Positions 56,734 to 64,000 of a DNA stretch of 64,000 bases are shown here, one piece after another. The DNA comes from Asticcacaulis sp. EMRT-3 (GTDB lineage Bacteria > Pseudomonadota > Alphaproteobacteria > Caulobacterales > Caulobacteraceae). Both the position numbers and the translations under genes were made by a program. Under the pieces are notes generated by a model. The model saw only the letters and a program-made list of their open reading frames with translations, searched no databases and was not told where the DNA came from. Each line of letters begins with the position of its first letter. The stretch's first letter is position 1. The DNA lies in the NCBI RefSeq assembly GCF_030027245.1, contig NZ_JASERT010000001.1, positions 2,224,501 to 2,288,500 of the forward strand, given 5' to 3'.

Positions 56734-57587
56734 GCACGCTGATCGAAACCCTGCCGACGGGTGCGGCTCTGGTGGCCGGTATCGTCGGCCAGCCCGTCCA
56801 TCATTCCTTAAGCCCGTTCCTGCATACGGCCTGGCTGCGCCAGATGGGGCTGAACGGCGTCTATGCACCGTTTGGCCCGAAGGACGAGCACGGTTTTGAC
56901 CGGCTGATCCTGTCGTGCCGTTCCAATGGCATCAAGGGCCTGAACATCACCGCCCCTTTCAAGGCGCAGGCCCTGGCCCTGGCCGATACGGTCAGCGAGA
57001 CGGCGAAAAAGGCCGGTTCGGCCAATCTGCTCACCTTTGATGACGAAGGCTATATCCATGCCGATTCCACCGATGGCCACGGCCTGATCCGTGCTTTTGA
57101 GCTACAGGCCCCCGATTGCGATCTGGCCTCGGCCCCGGTGGTGGTGCTGGGCGCGGGCGGTGCGGCGCGCGCCGTGGTGGCGGCCCTGCTGGATCGCGGC
57201 TGCCCGGAGGTGCGCATCGTCAACCGCACCCTGGCGCGCGCCGAAGAGCTGGTTTTCGCCTTTCAGAACAACGTCACCGCCTTTGATCTGAGCCAGACCA
57301 CGCGCGCCTTTGAGGGTGCCGCCGCCGTCATCAATGCGGCGTCCGGCGGGCCGCATCCGCCACTCGAAGCCCTGCCCGCCACTGCCGCCGTGATGGACAT
57401 GACCTATCGCCCGCTCAGGACGGCGTGGTTGCAGGCTGCCAGCGCGCGTGGTCTGGTCACGGTTGATGGCCTTGATATGCTGATCGAACAGGCCCGCCCG
57501 TCGTTTCAGGCCTTTTATGGCGTTGCGCCGTGGCCCGGTTTCGATATTCGCAAACTGGCGCTTGAGTTTCTGGGGGAAGCCAGGTGA
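56730..57587 (+). CDS. aroE: Shikimate dehydrogenase
   Basis: NADPH-dependent reduction of 3-dehydroshikimate, 285 residues. GQPVHHSLSPFLHTAWL binds shikimate; KGLNITAPFKAQAL has the catalytic Lys; VLGAGGAARAVVAALLDRG is the nucleotide-binding loop. ATG 56730 overlaps the maf stop; coaE overlaps its end. Confidence 0.95.
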   Translation: MSTLIETLPTGAALVAGIVGQPVHHSLSPFLHTAWLRQMGLNGVYAPFGPKDEHGFDRLILSCRSNGIKGLNITAPFKAQALALADTVSETAKKAGSANLLTFDDEGYIHADSTDGHGLIRAFELQAPDCDLASAPVVVLGAGGAARAVVAALLDRGCPEVRIVNRTLARAEELVFAFQNNVTAFDLSQTTRAFEGAAAVINAASGGPHPPLEALPATAAVMDMTYRPLRTAWLQAASARGLVTVDGLDMLIEQARPSFQAFYGVAPWPGFDIRKLALEFLGEAR

Positions 57588-58183
57588 TCCGCCGCCTCCC
57601 CATAAAAATCGGCCTGACCGGCTCGATCGGCATGGGCAAATCGACCATCGCCGCCATGTTCGCTGCCGAAGGCGTGCCGGTCTGGGATGCCGACGCCGCT
57701 GTGCACCGGCTCTATAGCGGTAATGCGGCGCTGATCGACGAACTGAGCGCGGTTTTCGGCGATGTGGCGGGCGAGGCGGGCATTGACCGCGCCAGACTAT
57801 CGGCTGCCGTCCACGCCCTGCCGGAGGGCTTCGACCGGCTCAATGCGCTGGTGCATCCCCATGTCGTGGCCGACCGTGAGGCCTTCATCGCCGCCCACCC
57901 CGATGCGCCCGTCGTGCTGGCCGATATTCCGCTTCTCTATGAAACGGGTGCCGATCAGCATCTCGACAAGGTGGTGGTGGTCAGCGCCCCGCCTGAGGTG
58001 CAAAGCGCCCGCGTCCTGGCCCGGCCCGGCATGGATCAGGCCCGTTTCGCCGCTATTCTGGCGCGGCAAATGCCCGATGTGGAAAAACGCGCCCGCGCCG
58101 ACTATCTTATCGATACAGGCCAAAGCCTTGAGGCCTGCCGCGATCAGGTGCGCGCCATTCTGGCCGATCTCAGCGCCTCATAA
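57584..58183 (+). CDS. coaE: Dephospho-CoA kinase
   Basis: Last step of coenzyme A synthesis, 199 residues. Walker A GSIGMGKST at residues 13-21 and VPVWDADAAVHRLY follow. ATG 57584 overlaps the aroE stop codon by four nucleotides, so maf-aroE-coaE are translationally coupled. Confidence 0.95.
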   Translation: MIRRLPIKIGLTGSIGMGKSTIAAMFAAEGVPVWDADAAVHRLYSGNAALIDELSAVFGDVAGEAGIDRARLSAAVHALPEGFDRLNALVHPHVVADREAFIAAHPDAPVVLADIPLLYETGADQHLDKVVVVSAPPEVQSARVLARPGMDQARFAAILARQMPDVEKRARADYLIDTGQSLEACRDQVRAILADLSAS

Positions 58184-58224
58184 ACCGCTGGACAAATCAC
58201 CCGCCGTTAAAGCACTAAAGGATC

Positions 58225-58923
58225 ATGGCCCTCGAAATCGTCCTCGATACAGAAACCACCGGCATTGACCCCAAGCGCGGTCACCGCCTGATCGAAATCG
58301 GCTGCATCGAGATCGAGGATCTGTTGCCGACGGGCCGCACCTTTCACCGCTATCTCGATCCCGAACGCGAGATCGAGGCCGATGCTATCCGCGTCCACGG
58401 CATCAGCAACGAAAAGGTGCGCGGTATGCCAAAATTCGCCCATATCTGCGATGAGATGCTCGATTTCATCGCTGACCGCAAGATCATCGCCCACAATGCC
58501 GCCTTCGACCGCGGCTTCATCAATATGGAGCTGGAGCGCCATAACCGCGCCGTCACGCCGGACGAACAATGGATCGACACACTGGCCATTGCGCGCGGAC
58601 GGTTTCCCGGCGCGGCCAATTCGCTCGACGCCCTGTGCCGCCGCTTCAATATTTCCCTGGCCGAACGCGATCTGCACGGCGCGCTGATCGATGCCCGCCT
58701 GCTGGCCTCGGTCTATCTCGAACTGCTGGGCGGCAAGGAGCGTGGCCTCGATCTCGAAATGGTGGGGGCGCGCGCCGAAGCCGCCGCCGCCGCCAATCAT
58801 ATAAGCTATGGCCCGCGCCCGCGCCCGCTGAACAGCCGCATCACCTCAGCCGAGGCCGAGGCGCATGAGGCCTTTGTCAAAAAATACCTGAAGGACAAGG
58901 CGCTGTGGACTTATTCGCAATAA
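58225..58923 (+). CDS. dnaQ: DNA polymerase III subunit epsilon
   Basis: Proofreading 3'-5' exonuclease, 232 residues. DEDDh residues seen: LDTETTG (D8, E10), NAAFDRGFIN and HGALIDARLLASVY. C-terminal linker (AEAAAAANHISYGPRPRPLN) ends in a helix that binds the alpha subunit. Immediately downstream of coaE by 41 nt. Confidence 0.96.
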   Translation: MALEIVLDTETTGIDPKRGHRLIEIGCIEIEDLLPTGRTFHRYLDPEREIEADAIRVHGISNEKVRGMPKFAHICDEMLDFIADRKIIAHNAAFDRGFINMELERHNRAVTPDEQWIDTLAIARGRFPGAANSLDALCRRFNISLAERDLHGALIDARLLASVYLELLGGKERGLDLEMVGARAEAAAAANHISYGPRPRPLNSRITSAEAEAHEAFVKKYLKDKALWTYSQ

Positions 58924-58951
58924 AAAAACCCGGCCTTGCGACCGGGTTTTT
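58922..58951. terminator. Bidirectional terminator dnaQ / secB
   Basis: AACCCGG (58927-58933) pairs with CCGGGTT (58942-58948); A7 lies on one side, T5 on the other. Confidence 0.9.
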
Positions 58952-58985
58952 CGATAAAATTACCTGAAAAATCAGGCCCAAAAAA

Positions 58986-59519
58986 TCAGGCATTCCCGGC
59001 CACGGGCCCGCCATTGGCGCGTTGTGCTTCGAGCTGGGCGCGTTGCTGCATATAGAGCGTGCCGAAATCGATCGGATCGAGATAGAAGGGCGGGGTAAAG
59101 CCGCCATCTGCCGTGGCGTCGGCCACGATGCGGCGGGCGAACGGGAACAGATAGCGCGGGCATTCGACCAGCAGCGTCGGCTCCACCAGGGCTTCGGGCA
59201 TGTTGCCGAGCTGGAACAGGCCGCCATACACCAGTTCGATGGCGAACATCGCGCCTTCGCTGGTCGAGGCCTTGACGTTGAGCTTGATATCGACTTCGAA
59301 CAGGCCATCGGGGCGACCCTTGGCGCTCATCTCGACGCCGAGATCGACATCGGGGCGCGATTCCACGCGCAGGCTATTGGGGGCGCGCGGATTTTCAAAC
59401 GAAAAATCGCGGATGAACTGAGCCAGAACCTGCATCTGGGCGGCGGGCGGCTGCTGAGACAGGTCGGCGTTCTGATCGGGGTTTTGTGCGGCGGGGGTCG
59501 TCGTATCGTTATCGGTCAT
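58986..59519 (-). CDS. secB: Protein-export chaperone SecB
   Basis: Tetrameric export chaperone, 177 residues. Core [20 protein letters not shown] and the [20 protein letters not shown] segment are diagnostic; C-terminus binds SecA in relatives but here ends NGGPVAGNA. Divergent from the Tim44-like gene, sharing a 184-nt promoter region. Confidence 0.95.
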   Translation of the reverse strand: MTDNDTTTPAAQNPDQNADLSQQPPAAQMQVLAQFIRDFSFENPRAPNSLRVESRPDVDLGVEMSAKGRPDGLFEVDIKLNVKASTSEGAMFAIELVYGGLFQLGNMPEALVEPTLLVECPRYLFPFARRIVADATADGGFTPPFYLDPIDFGTLYMQQRAQLEAQRANGGPVAGNA

Positions 59520-59703
59520 GAAATTCAGGGCTCCGAAATGGGTCAGGCAAGGCGCTCCAGCGCGTCACCGGCGGCGTGTGACACGCCTGCTAACAGATAA
59601 GAAAATTTTAAGCAATCAAACGAAGAGTTCACCTTCTCAACTTTCTTCCTATATATGGGTCAGGTGCGGCATAAAAGACCGCGATCAAGCCGAAGAGAAT
59701 ACC

Positions 59704-60321
59704 GTGAACAATGTTGCCGTCCTGATTATATTCGCTGTGCTGGCCCTGGTCATTCTGGTGAATCTCTACAATGTGCTGGGCCGCAAGGTGGGCTTCCGCT
59801 CCGAAGACAAGGCTCTGGGCGCGCAAAAGCCAAACGAGATCGAATCGGGCGGCAAGCTGGAACGGCCCGCCGAATCGCGCAATCCGAGCCTCGATGCCTT
59901 GAAAGCGCGCGATGTCAATTTCAACGAGACGAACTTTCTCGAAAAGGCGCGTGAAACCTATGAGCAGGTGGTGCTGGCCTTCCACAAGGGTGAGCTTGAG
60001 CCGGTGAAGGATCGCCTGAGCGAGAAGGTATATGCGAGCTTCAGCGACGCCGTGGCGGCGCGCACCGAAGCGCCGAAACAGATCCTGAGTTTTGTCGAGT
60101 CGCCCAAGGCCGACATCGACACCATCGAATATAAGGACGAGCAGGCGCAGTTGCGCGTGCGCTTCCTGTCGGAAATGGTTTACGAAACGCAGGCGGGTGA
60201 AAACGGCGAGGCGGCGCAAAAGCTCTATCGCCGCGCCGCCGAATACTGGACCTTCCAGCGCGCCTATAAGAATATGAACGGTTCGTGGATCCTCGCTCGC
60301 GTCGAGGCGGCCAAGGCGTGA
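59704..60321 (+). CDS. Tim44-like domain protein (TimA type)
   Basis: Inner-membrane protein of 205 residues: GTG at 59704 starts an N-terminal membrane helix (VAVLIIFAVLALVILVNLYN), then a Tim44-like domain (FLEKARETYEQVVLAFHKGE, SFVESPKADIDTIE, AEYWTFQRAYKNMNGSWILA). Tim44 relatives aid membrane protein biogenesis. GAAGAGA upstream of the GTG supports the start; an upstream frame overlaps secB on the other strand. mltA overlaps its stop. Confidence 0.9.
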   Translation: MNNVAVLIIFAVLALVILVNLYNVLGRKVGFRSEDKALGAQKPNEIESGGKLERPAESRNPSLDALKARDVNFNETNFLEKARETYEQVVLAFHKGELEPVKDRLSEKVYASFSDAVAARTEAPKQILSFVESPKADIDTIEYKDEQAQLRVRFLSEMVYETQAGENGEAAQKLYRRAAEYWTFQRAYKNMNGSWILARVEAAKA

Positions 60322-61544
60322 GGCTTGGGCTTGTCTTAAGTGCAGGGCTGGCTCTGCTGCTGGCGGCGTGCGCCACTGTGCCCGTTACGCCGCCCGTTAC
60401 GCCGCCCGTGACCTCCCCTGTTTCGCCGTCTGTCAGCCCCGAAAGCCCGAGTCTCGGGGCGGATCAAACACCCGGTTCGCCCTCGCAAACCTATAATCCT
60501 GTCGCCATGTCGCAAAGGCTCGACACCCTGCCGGGCTGGAGCGGCACCGATCCGTTTATCGCCATTGAGGCCCTGCGCGCGGCCTGCGCCTATAAGAATG
60601 GCGGCCCCTATGCGGCGGTGTGCGCCTCTATGGCCCGGCAGGATTTTGAAAGCCCTGAGCAGATCATGGCCTTTCTCGACAGCCATTTGCAGGTCGAGGC
60701 GGTGTCGTCTGCCGATCAGACAACCGGCACCCTCACCGGCTATTATGTGCCTGATTACGATGCGCGCCATCAGCCCGATGCCGAGTTTTCGCAAGCTGTG
60801 CGCGGCAAGCCGTCTGATCTCGTCTATGTTAATGGCGCGCAGATGACGCCTGCACAAACGGGCAGCCATGTGGCGGCGCGCAAAGTGGGCGGCCTTTATC
60901 TGCCCTATTATACGCGCGCCGAGATTGAGGCCCAAACCCCCAGCCAGATGCCTGCCGATCCGATGACCGACTATTATATGCGCCCGGAAGACTATTTCTT
61001 CATGCAGCTTCAGGGTTCAGGCTTTCTCGACCTGCCCGATGGCAGCCGTGTCTATGCCGCCTATGCCGCCGATAATGGCCAGCCCTTCGTCGGTATCGCC
61101 AGGGTGATGGTGCAGCAGGGCTTACTGGCACCGGGCGCCACGTCGGGCGACAATATCCATGCCTGGCTGGCTGCCCATCGCGGCCCGGAAGCGCAGGCCC
61201 TGATGAACGCCAATCCGCGCTATGGCTTTTTCACCATCCAGCCTGACCAGACCGAGCCTCTCGGTGCGGCGGGTCTGGCCTTGCCGCCCGGTTCGGCCAT
61301 CGCCGTCGATCCGGCCTACCATCATCTCGGCGACCTGTTCTGGATCGACGCCCATGCCGGGGCTGCTGGCCTCGATAATGCCTTCCCGGCCTATCAACGG
61401 CTGGTGGCGGCGCTCGATACCGGCGGGGCGATTAAGGGCGATGTCCGCGCCGATCTCTATGTCGGCCACGGTCAGCGCGCCGGCACGGAAGCGGGCCGCA
61501 TCAAGCATGTGCTGCGCATGTACCGTATCGTACCGGCGCAATAA
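60318..61544 (+). CDS. mltA: Membrane-bound lytic murein transglycosylase A
   Basis: Outer-membrane lipoprotein that cleaves glycan strands. GTG 60318 overlaps the previous stop (GTGA); the signal VRLGLVLSAGLALLLAAC has the lipobox LAAC. A Pro/Ser/Val linker of about 35 residues (VTPPVTPPVTSPVSPSVSPE) follows, encoded by a 12-bp repeat (60381-60404). The catalytic 3D-type domain contains SAIAVDPAYHHLG and ALDTGGAIKGDVRADLYVGHG, with the conserved Asp residues. 408 residues. Confidence 0.93.
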   Translation: MRLGLVLSAGLALLLAACATVPVTPPVTPPVTSPVSPSVSPESPSLGADQTPGSPSQTYNPVAMSQRLDTLPGWSGTDPFIAIEALRAACAYKNGGPYAAVCASMARQDFESPEQIMAFLDSHLQVEAVSSADQTTGTLTGYYVPDYDARHQPDAEFSQAVRGKPSDLVYVNGAQMTPAQTGSHVAARKVGGLYLPYYTRAEIEAQTPSQMPADPMTDYYMRPEDYFFMQLQGSGFLDLPDGSRVYAAYAADNGQPFVGIARVMVQQGLLAPGATSGDNIHAWLAAHRGPEAQALMNANPRYGFFTIQPDQTEPLGAAGLALPPGSAIAVDPAYHHLGDLFWIDAHAGAAGLDNAFPAYQRLVAALDTGGAIKGDVRADLYVGHGQRAGTEAGRIKHVLRMYRIVPAQ

Positions 61545-61549
61545 CCGTT

Positions 61550-61954
61550 TTAAAACAGCAACATCAAAGCGCGCACGCACAAAACGCCCAGCACACCGGA
61601 GCTGGCCAGAAACAGGCAAAAGCGGATGGTGGTGATATTGCTGGTCGATTGCACCACCGAATGCAGCACACGCAGGGCCACATACAGCCAGGCCAGATAT
61701 TCGAGATCGAGATTGCTCATGCCGCTGATGTGAATGCCCAGGCACAGGGCATAGAACAGGGTGGGCTGCTGCATCAGATTGTTATAATTATCCGCCGACC
61801 ATTGCACCTGCGGCGGCAGACGGCGCACGGCCTCACCGCTGTGCAGCCGCGCCTCGCTCAGCGCATAGCGCACAAGCGAAGGCAATCGCCTGACATAGAG
61901 CCAGATGAGCATCACCATCGACCAGGCAACAAGAGCGAGAACGGGTTTGATCAT
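61550..61954 (-). CDS. MAPEG family membrane protein
   Basis: 134-residue protein with four hydrophobic segments. The family motif WSADNYNNLMQQPTLFYALC is at residue 52, and LRVLHSVVQSTSNITTIRF follows. MAPEG proteins are glutathione-dependent or eicosanoid-type enzymes in animals; bacterial members are unassigned. Convergent with mltA (5-nt gap). Confidence 0.88.
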   Translation of the reverse strand: MIKPVLALVAWSMVMLIWLYVRRLPSLVRYALSEARLHSGEAVRRLPPQVQWSADNYNNLMQQPTLFYALCLGIHISGMSNLDLEYLAWLYVALRVLHSVVQSTSNITTIRFCLFLASSGVLGVLCVRALMLLF

Positions 61955-62113
61955 ACAGGCCGGATTATGGGCCTAAATGCTAAAATAAGGTTGAGTTAAG
62001 CTTATTTTTTAACCTTTTCCCGCCGCCCGCATCACGAAAAGCGTGAAGAGCCGCGAGTCCGGCGCCAAGCCATGAAAAGGGTGCCGGCGCCATTCGACCT
62101 GGCTGAGTAGCAA

Positions 62114-62147
62114 AAAGCGGCCCCTGAATGATTCAGGGGCCGCTTCA
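62114..62147 (-). terminator. Terminator of the downstream TonB receptor gene
   Basis: A 14-bp perfect stem (AAGCGGCCCCTGAA at 62117-62130 with 62134-62147) is followed on the minus strand by U5 from A-rich 62114-62118. It ends the transcript that begins beyond the window. Confidence 0.9.
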
Positions 62148-62173
62148 TTACGTGGTCTTCCAATTCATGGGGG

Positions 62174-64000
62174 TCAGAACTTGTAGGTGACGCCCACCTT
62201 CACCTGATACAGACCCGATGTGTAATAGGTCGGCGACTTTGTCTGATAGGAGTTATACTGGTAGTAGTTACCAGACGCCGCACAGCTATTATCGACGTTT
62301 TTGGGCGGATTGCCATTGCCTACGGAGGTAGCTGCCGCCGCCTGACAGTTGGTCGCAACAACCGCTCCGTAATTATACGGGTAGCTGTATTGTGCCACAG
62401 TGCCCCACTTCGGGTTAATCAGGTTGCCAAGGTTTTGAACGTCCAAATAGAGTTGAAACTTACCCCAGCGTGAGCTGATAGCCGGCAGTTCCTGCGTTAT
62501 GCGCAGATTGGTCAGGAAGGTTGCCGGTGATTTGAAGGCGTTGCGCGGAGCGATGGATCCGGCGTACTTGATCAGGCCTGTGTCGTGCAGGAACTGATTG
62601 AAGCCCGATACATCGAAGCCTGCCTTGTAATGGACGCGGGCGTCGGAATTCGCCGTCACATTACCGCTAGAGTCGGACGCTGGAACGTAGAGAAGTTCAG
62701 TGTCATAACCGGTGTAGGTTGCGTTTTGACCATAAAGGCCCGTGCCATTATTTGCCGAACTTGATGTGTCGTCAAAAGTGAAGCTGTAATGCTGACCGGT
62801 TCGGTATTGGTTGTAGAGGTATATGCCCGTCACATTGTCGCCAAAGAATTTGTGCTGATAGCTGACCGTCAACTTGGCCATCCGGTCAATCATGTAGTTC
62901 GAATTGCTGGCAACTGGGTTGGCATAGTCTGAGGTCGAAAGGGACTTCATATTTGATGTGGCAATCGAGCTGGTTCCAGAGTTCACATCCGTCGAATTCG
63001 AACTGACGGCACTCAAGTCTAGGGACAGCCCGTTAGCCCAGCCCGCATGCCACGCCTTGCTTAGGGTCACAATAAGCTGGTCGGCCTTGCCGAGACCCAC
63101 GGTATCCAACACAACATCCTGACGATTGGCACGAGCTATGCCTTTCGCTGTCGTGTTGAAAAACTCCGGTCGACCATCCGGCGCACTGCCACTGTAGAAC
63201 TGCTCTTGGTAAATATCATACCAATACGTGGCCGCATCGAACTTCGTCGCGTCGTATTCCATCGAAAAATGGTAGTTGTCACCAAGGCTGCCCATGTCAA
63301 AGGTTTTGGCAAAACCAAGAGAGGCTTTCCAGACACTCGGTATCTTGAAATCGGGCGCAATCGCGTTGGTCGTACCGGTTCCGGCCCCAGCATTGGCCGC
63401 ATTCACGCTTTGCAGATAGGTCCCGACGTCAGTGCCGCCGACATTGGTAAGAGCTGCCAGGCAGTCCGGCGTAGTCGGTGTTTTGGCACTGCCGGCATAA
63501 CAGTTGGCGTAACCCAAAAGGTTTCCGGTATTGGAATAGCTGTCAGAAATCCACACATTGGCCTGACCGCCCTGAAACTTGCCGATGCCACCATATACAG
63601 TCAGGGTATCGTCGATTGCCGGGTGCCAGGTGAAGCTGACGCGGGGTTGCAATGAACTCAGACCGTCAAGTCCCTTGGTATTGCTGAAACCGTAATTGGC
63701 CAGGAAGGTGGGATTCGCCTTCGGTTGTTGATTGGAGCTGTAGCTGTCATAGCGCAGGCCATAGGCTAGGGTGAAACGCGGAGTGACGCGCCAGGTATCC
63801 TGAATGTAAGCGCTGTTGGTACTATAGCTGAAGCTGGCAGCGCCGTCGGCTTTGACGTTGTCATACGAATTATCATACGAAACGGAGTTCGCATCACCTG
63901 CTGCTAGAGCATCAATGCCCGATGCATATTTTGCAGTCCCCGAAGAGCCATTTTTGTTGAAGGTGTAAACACCATTCGAATAGGCAACGAACGCATTGAA
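62174..64000 (-). CDS. TonB-dependent receptor, partial (5' end outside window)
   Basis: Outer-membrane receptor fragment of at least 608 residues. The frame stays open to base 64000, so the signal peptide and plug are missing. Visible barrel segments include AYIQDTWRVTPRFTLAYGLR and later LQPRVSFTWHPAIDDTLTVY, and the protein ends QVKVGVTYKF with the terminal Phe. The Asn/Ser/Tyr-rich, Oar-like character suggests a large TonB receptor, perhaps for oligosaccharides. Its GC content is visibly lower than in neighbouring genes, a possible sign of transfer. Confidence 0.9.
   Translation of the reverse strand, partial: FNAFVAYSNGVYTFNKNGSSGTAKYASGIDALAAGDANSVSYDNSYDNVKADGAASFSYSTNSAYIQDTWRVTPRFTLAYGLRYDSYSSNQQPKANPTFLANYGFSNTKGLDGLSSLQPRVSFTWHPAIDDTLTVYGGIGKFQGGQANVWISDSYSNTGNLLGYANCYAGSAKTPTTPDCLAALTNVGGTDVGTYLQSVNAANAGAGTGTTNAIAPDFKIPSVWKASLGFAKTFDMGSLGDNYHFSMEYDATKFDAATYWYDIYQEQFYSGSAPDGRPEFFNTTAKGIARANRQDVVLDTVGLGKADQLIVTLSKAWHAGWANGLSLDLSAVSSNSTDVNSGTSSIATSNMKSLSTSDYANPVASNSNYMIDRMAKLTVSYQHKFFGDNVTGIYLYNQYRTGQHYSFTFDDTSSSANNGTGLYGQNATYTGYDTELLYVPASDSSGNVTANSDARVHYKAGFDVSGFNQFLHDTGLIKYAGSIAPRNAFKSPATFLTNLRITQELPAISSRWGKFQLYLDVQNLGNLINPKWGTVAQYSYPYNYGAVVATNCQAAAATSVGNGNPPKNVDNSCAASGNYYQYNSYQTKSPTYYTSGLYQVKVGVTYKF

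Noticed and set aside
61996..62013. TTAA...TTAA pair resembling a CtrA box before the MAPEG gene
   Set aside because: The spacing is 9 nt instead of 7.

Overview
The window reads as the replication-origin region of an alphaproteobacterial chromosome, most likely a Caulobacteraceae member; Asticcacaulis is my best guess, from protein flavour and gene order only. Reasons: the hemE / origin / PPSR-family gene arrangement known from Caulobacter crescentus, adjacent CtrA-type (TTAA-N7-TTAA) and DnaA-type motifs between those genes, the mnmE-mnmG-rsmG-parA-parB cluster with three perfect 16-bp parS sites, and lineage-typical proteins (NtrZ, a CenR-like regulator, a CC0125/CC1285-type lipoprotein, a Tim44-like protein).

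Layout. 1-3.8 kb: TonB-dependent receptor and secreted metallophosphoesterase, then an intergenic patch with a palindromic repeat and a probable transposase scrap. 4.1-9.0 kb (minus): F1-ATPase operon atpHAGDC. 9.3-16.5 kb: TerC-like protein, murI, argG, a lipoprotein, DUF6065, a ProXp-type deacylase, a GxxExxY gene framed by inverted repeats, a thioredoxin-TPR chaperone, a Trm112-like protein and a 59-residue YjzC-like protein. 16.9-25.9 kb: ubiH-like hydroxylase, ftsK, lolA, xth, two unknowns, cenR-like regulator, L,D-transpeptidase, YggS. 25.9-32.3 kb: thiE-like gene, ntrZ, DUF3576 lipoprotein, leuS-lptE-holA. 32.4-43.9 kb: a carbohydrate locus with two GH51, GH27, GH127, a CE1-type esterase and GH3, its divergent halves sharing LacI-type operators. 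44.2-54.7 kb (minus): parB, parA, rsmG, mnmG, mnmE, DUF6489, rho, hemJ, hemH, hemE. 54.7-55.2 kb: predicted oriC. 55.2-61.5 kb (plus): PPSR, maf, aroE, coaE, dnaQ, then secB (minus), Tim44-like and mltA; then MAPEG and a TonB receptor cut by the window end.

How it fits together: genes point away from the origin on both sides (hemE through parB leftward, PPSR through dnaQ rightward), carrying core functions such as segregation, tRNA modification, heme, transcription termination and cell wall. The glycoside hydrolase locus sits between holA and parB, and most of its products have export signals suited to releasing L-arabinose, galactose and xylose from plant arabinan, arabinogalactan or arabinoxylan side chains. 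The intergenic spaces are unusually rich in structured repeats: a CTAG-bounded 116-bp element (2 copies), a three-hairpin mosaic (2 copies and a deleted remnant inside a coding region), a 46-50 bp palindrome (2 copies), and a roughly 155-bp inverted pair flanking lolA-xth. Several of these supply the stop codons of neighbouring genes. I saw no tRNA, rRNA, CRISPR array or intact insertion sequence.
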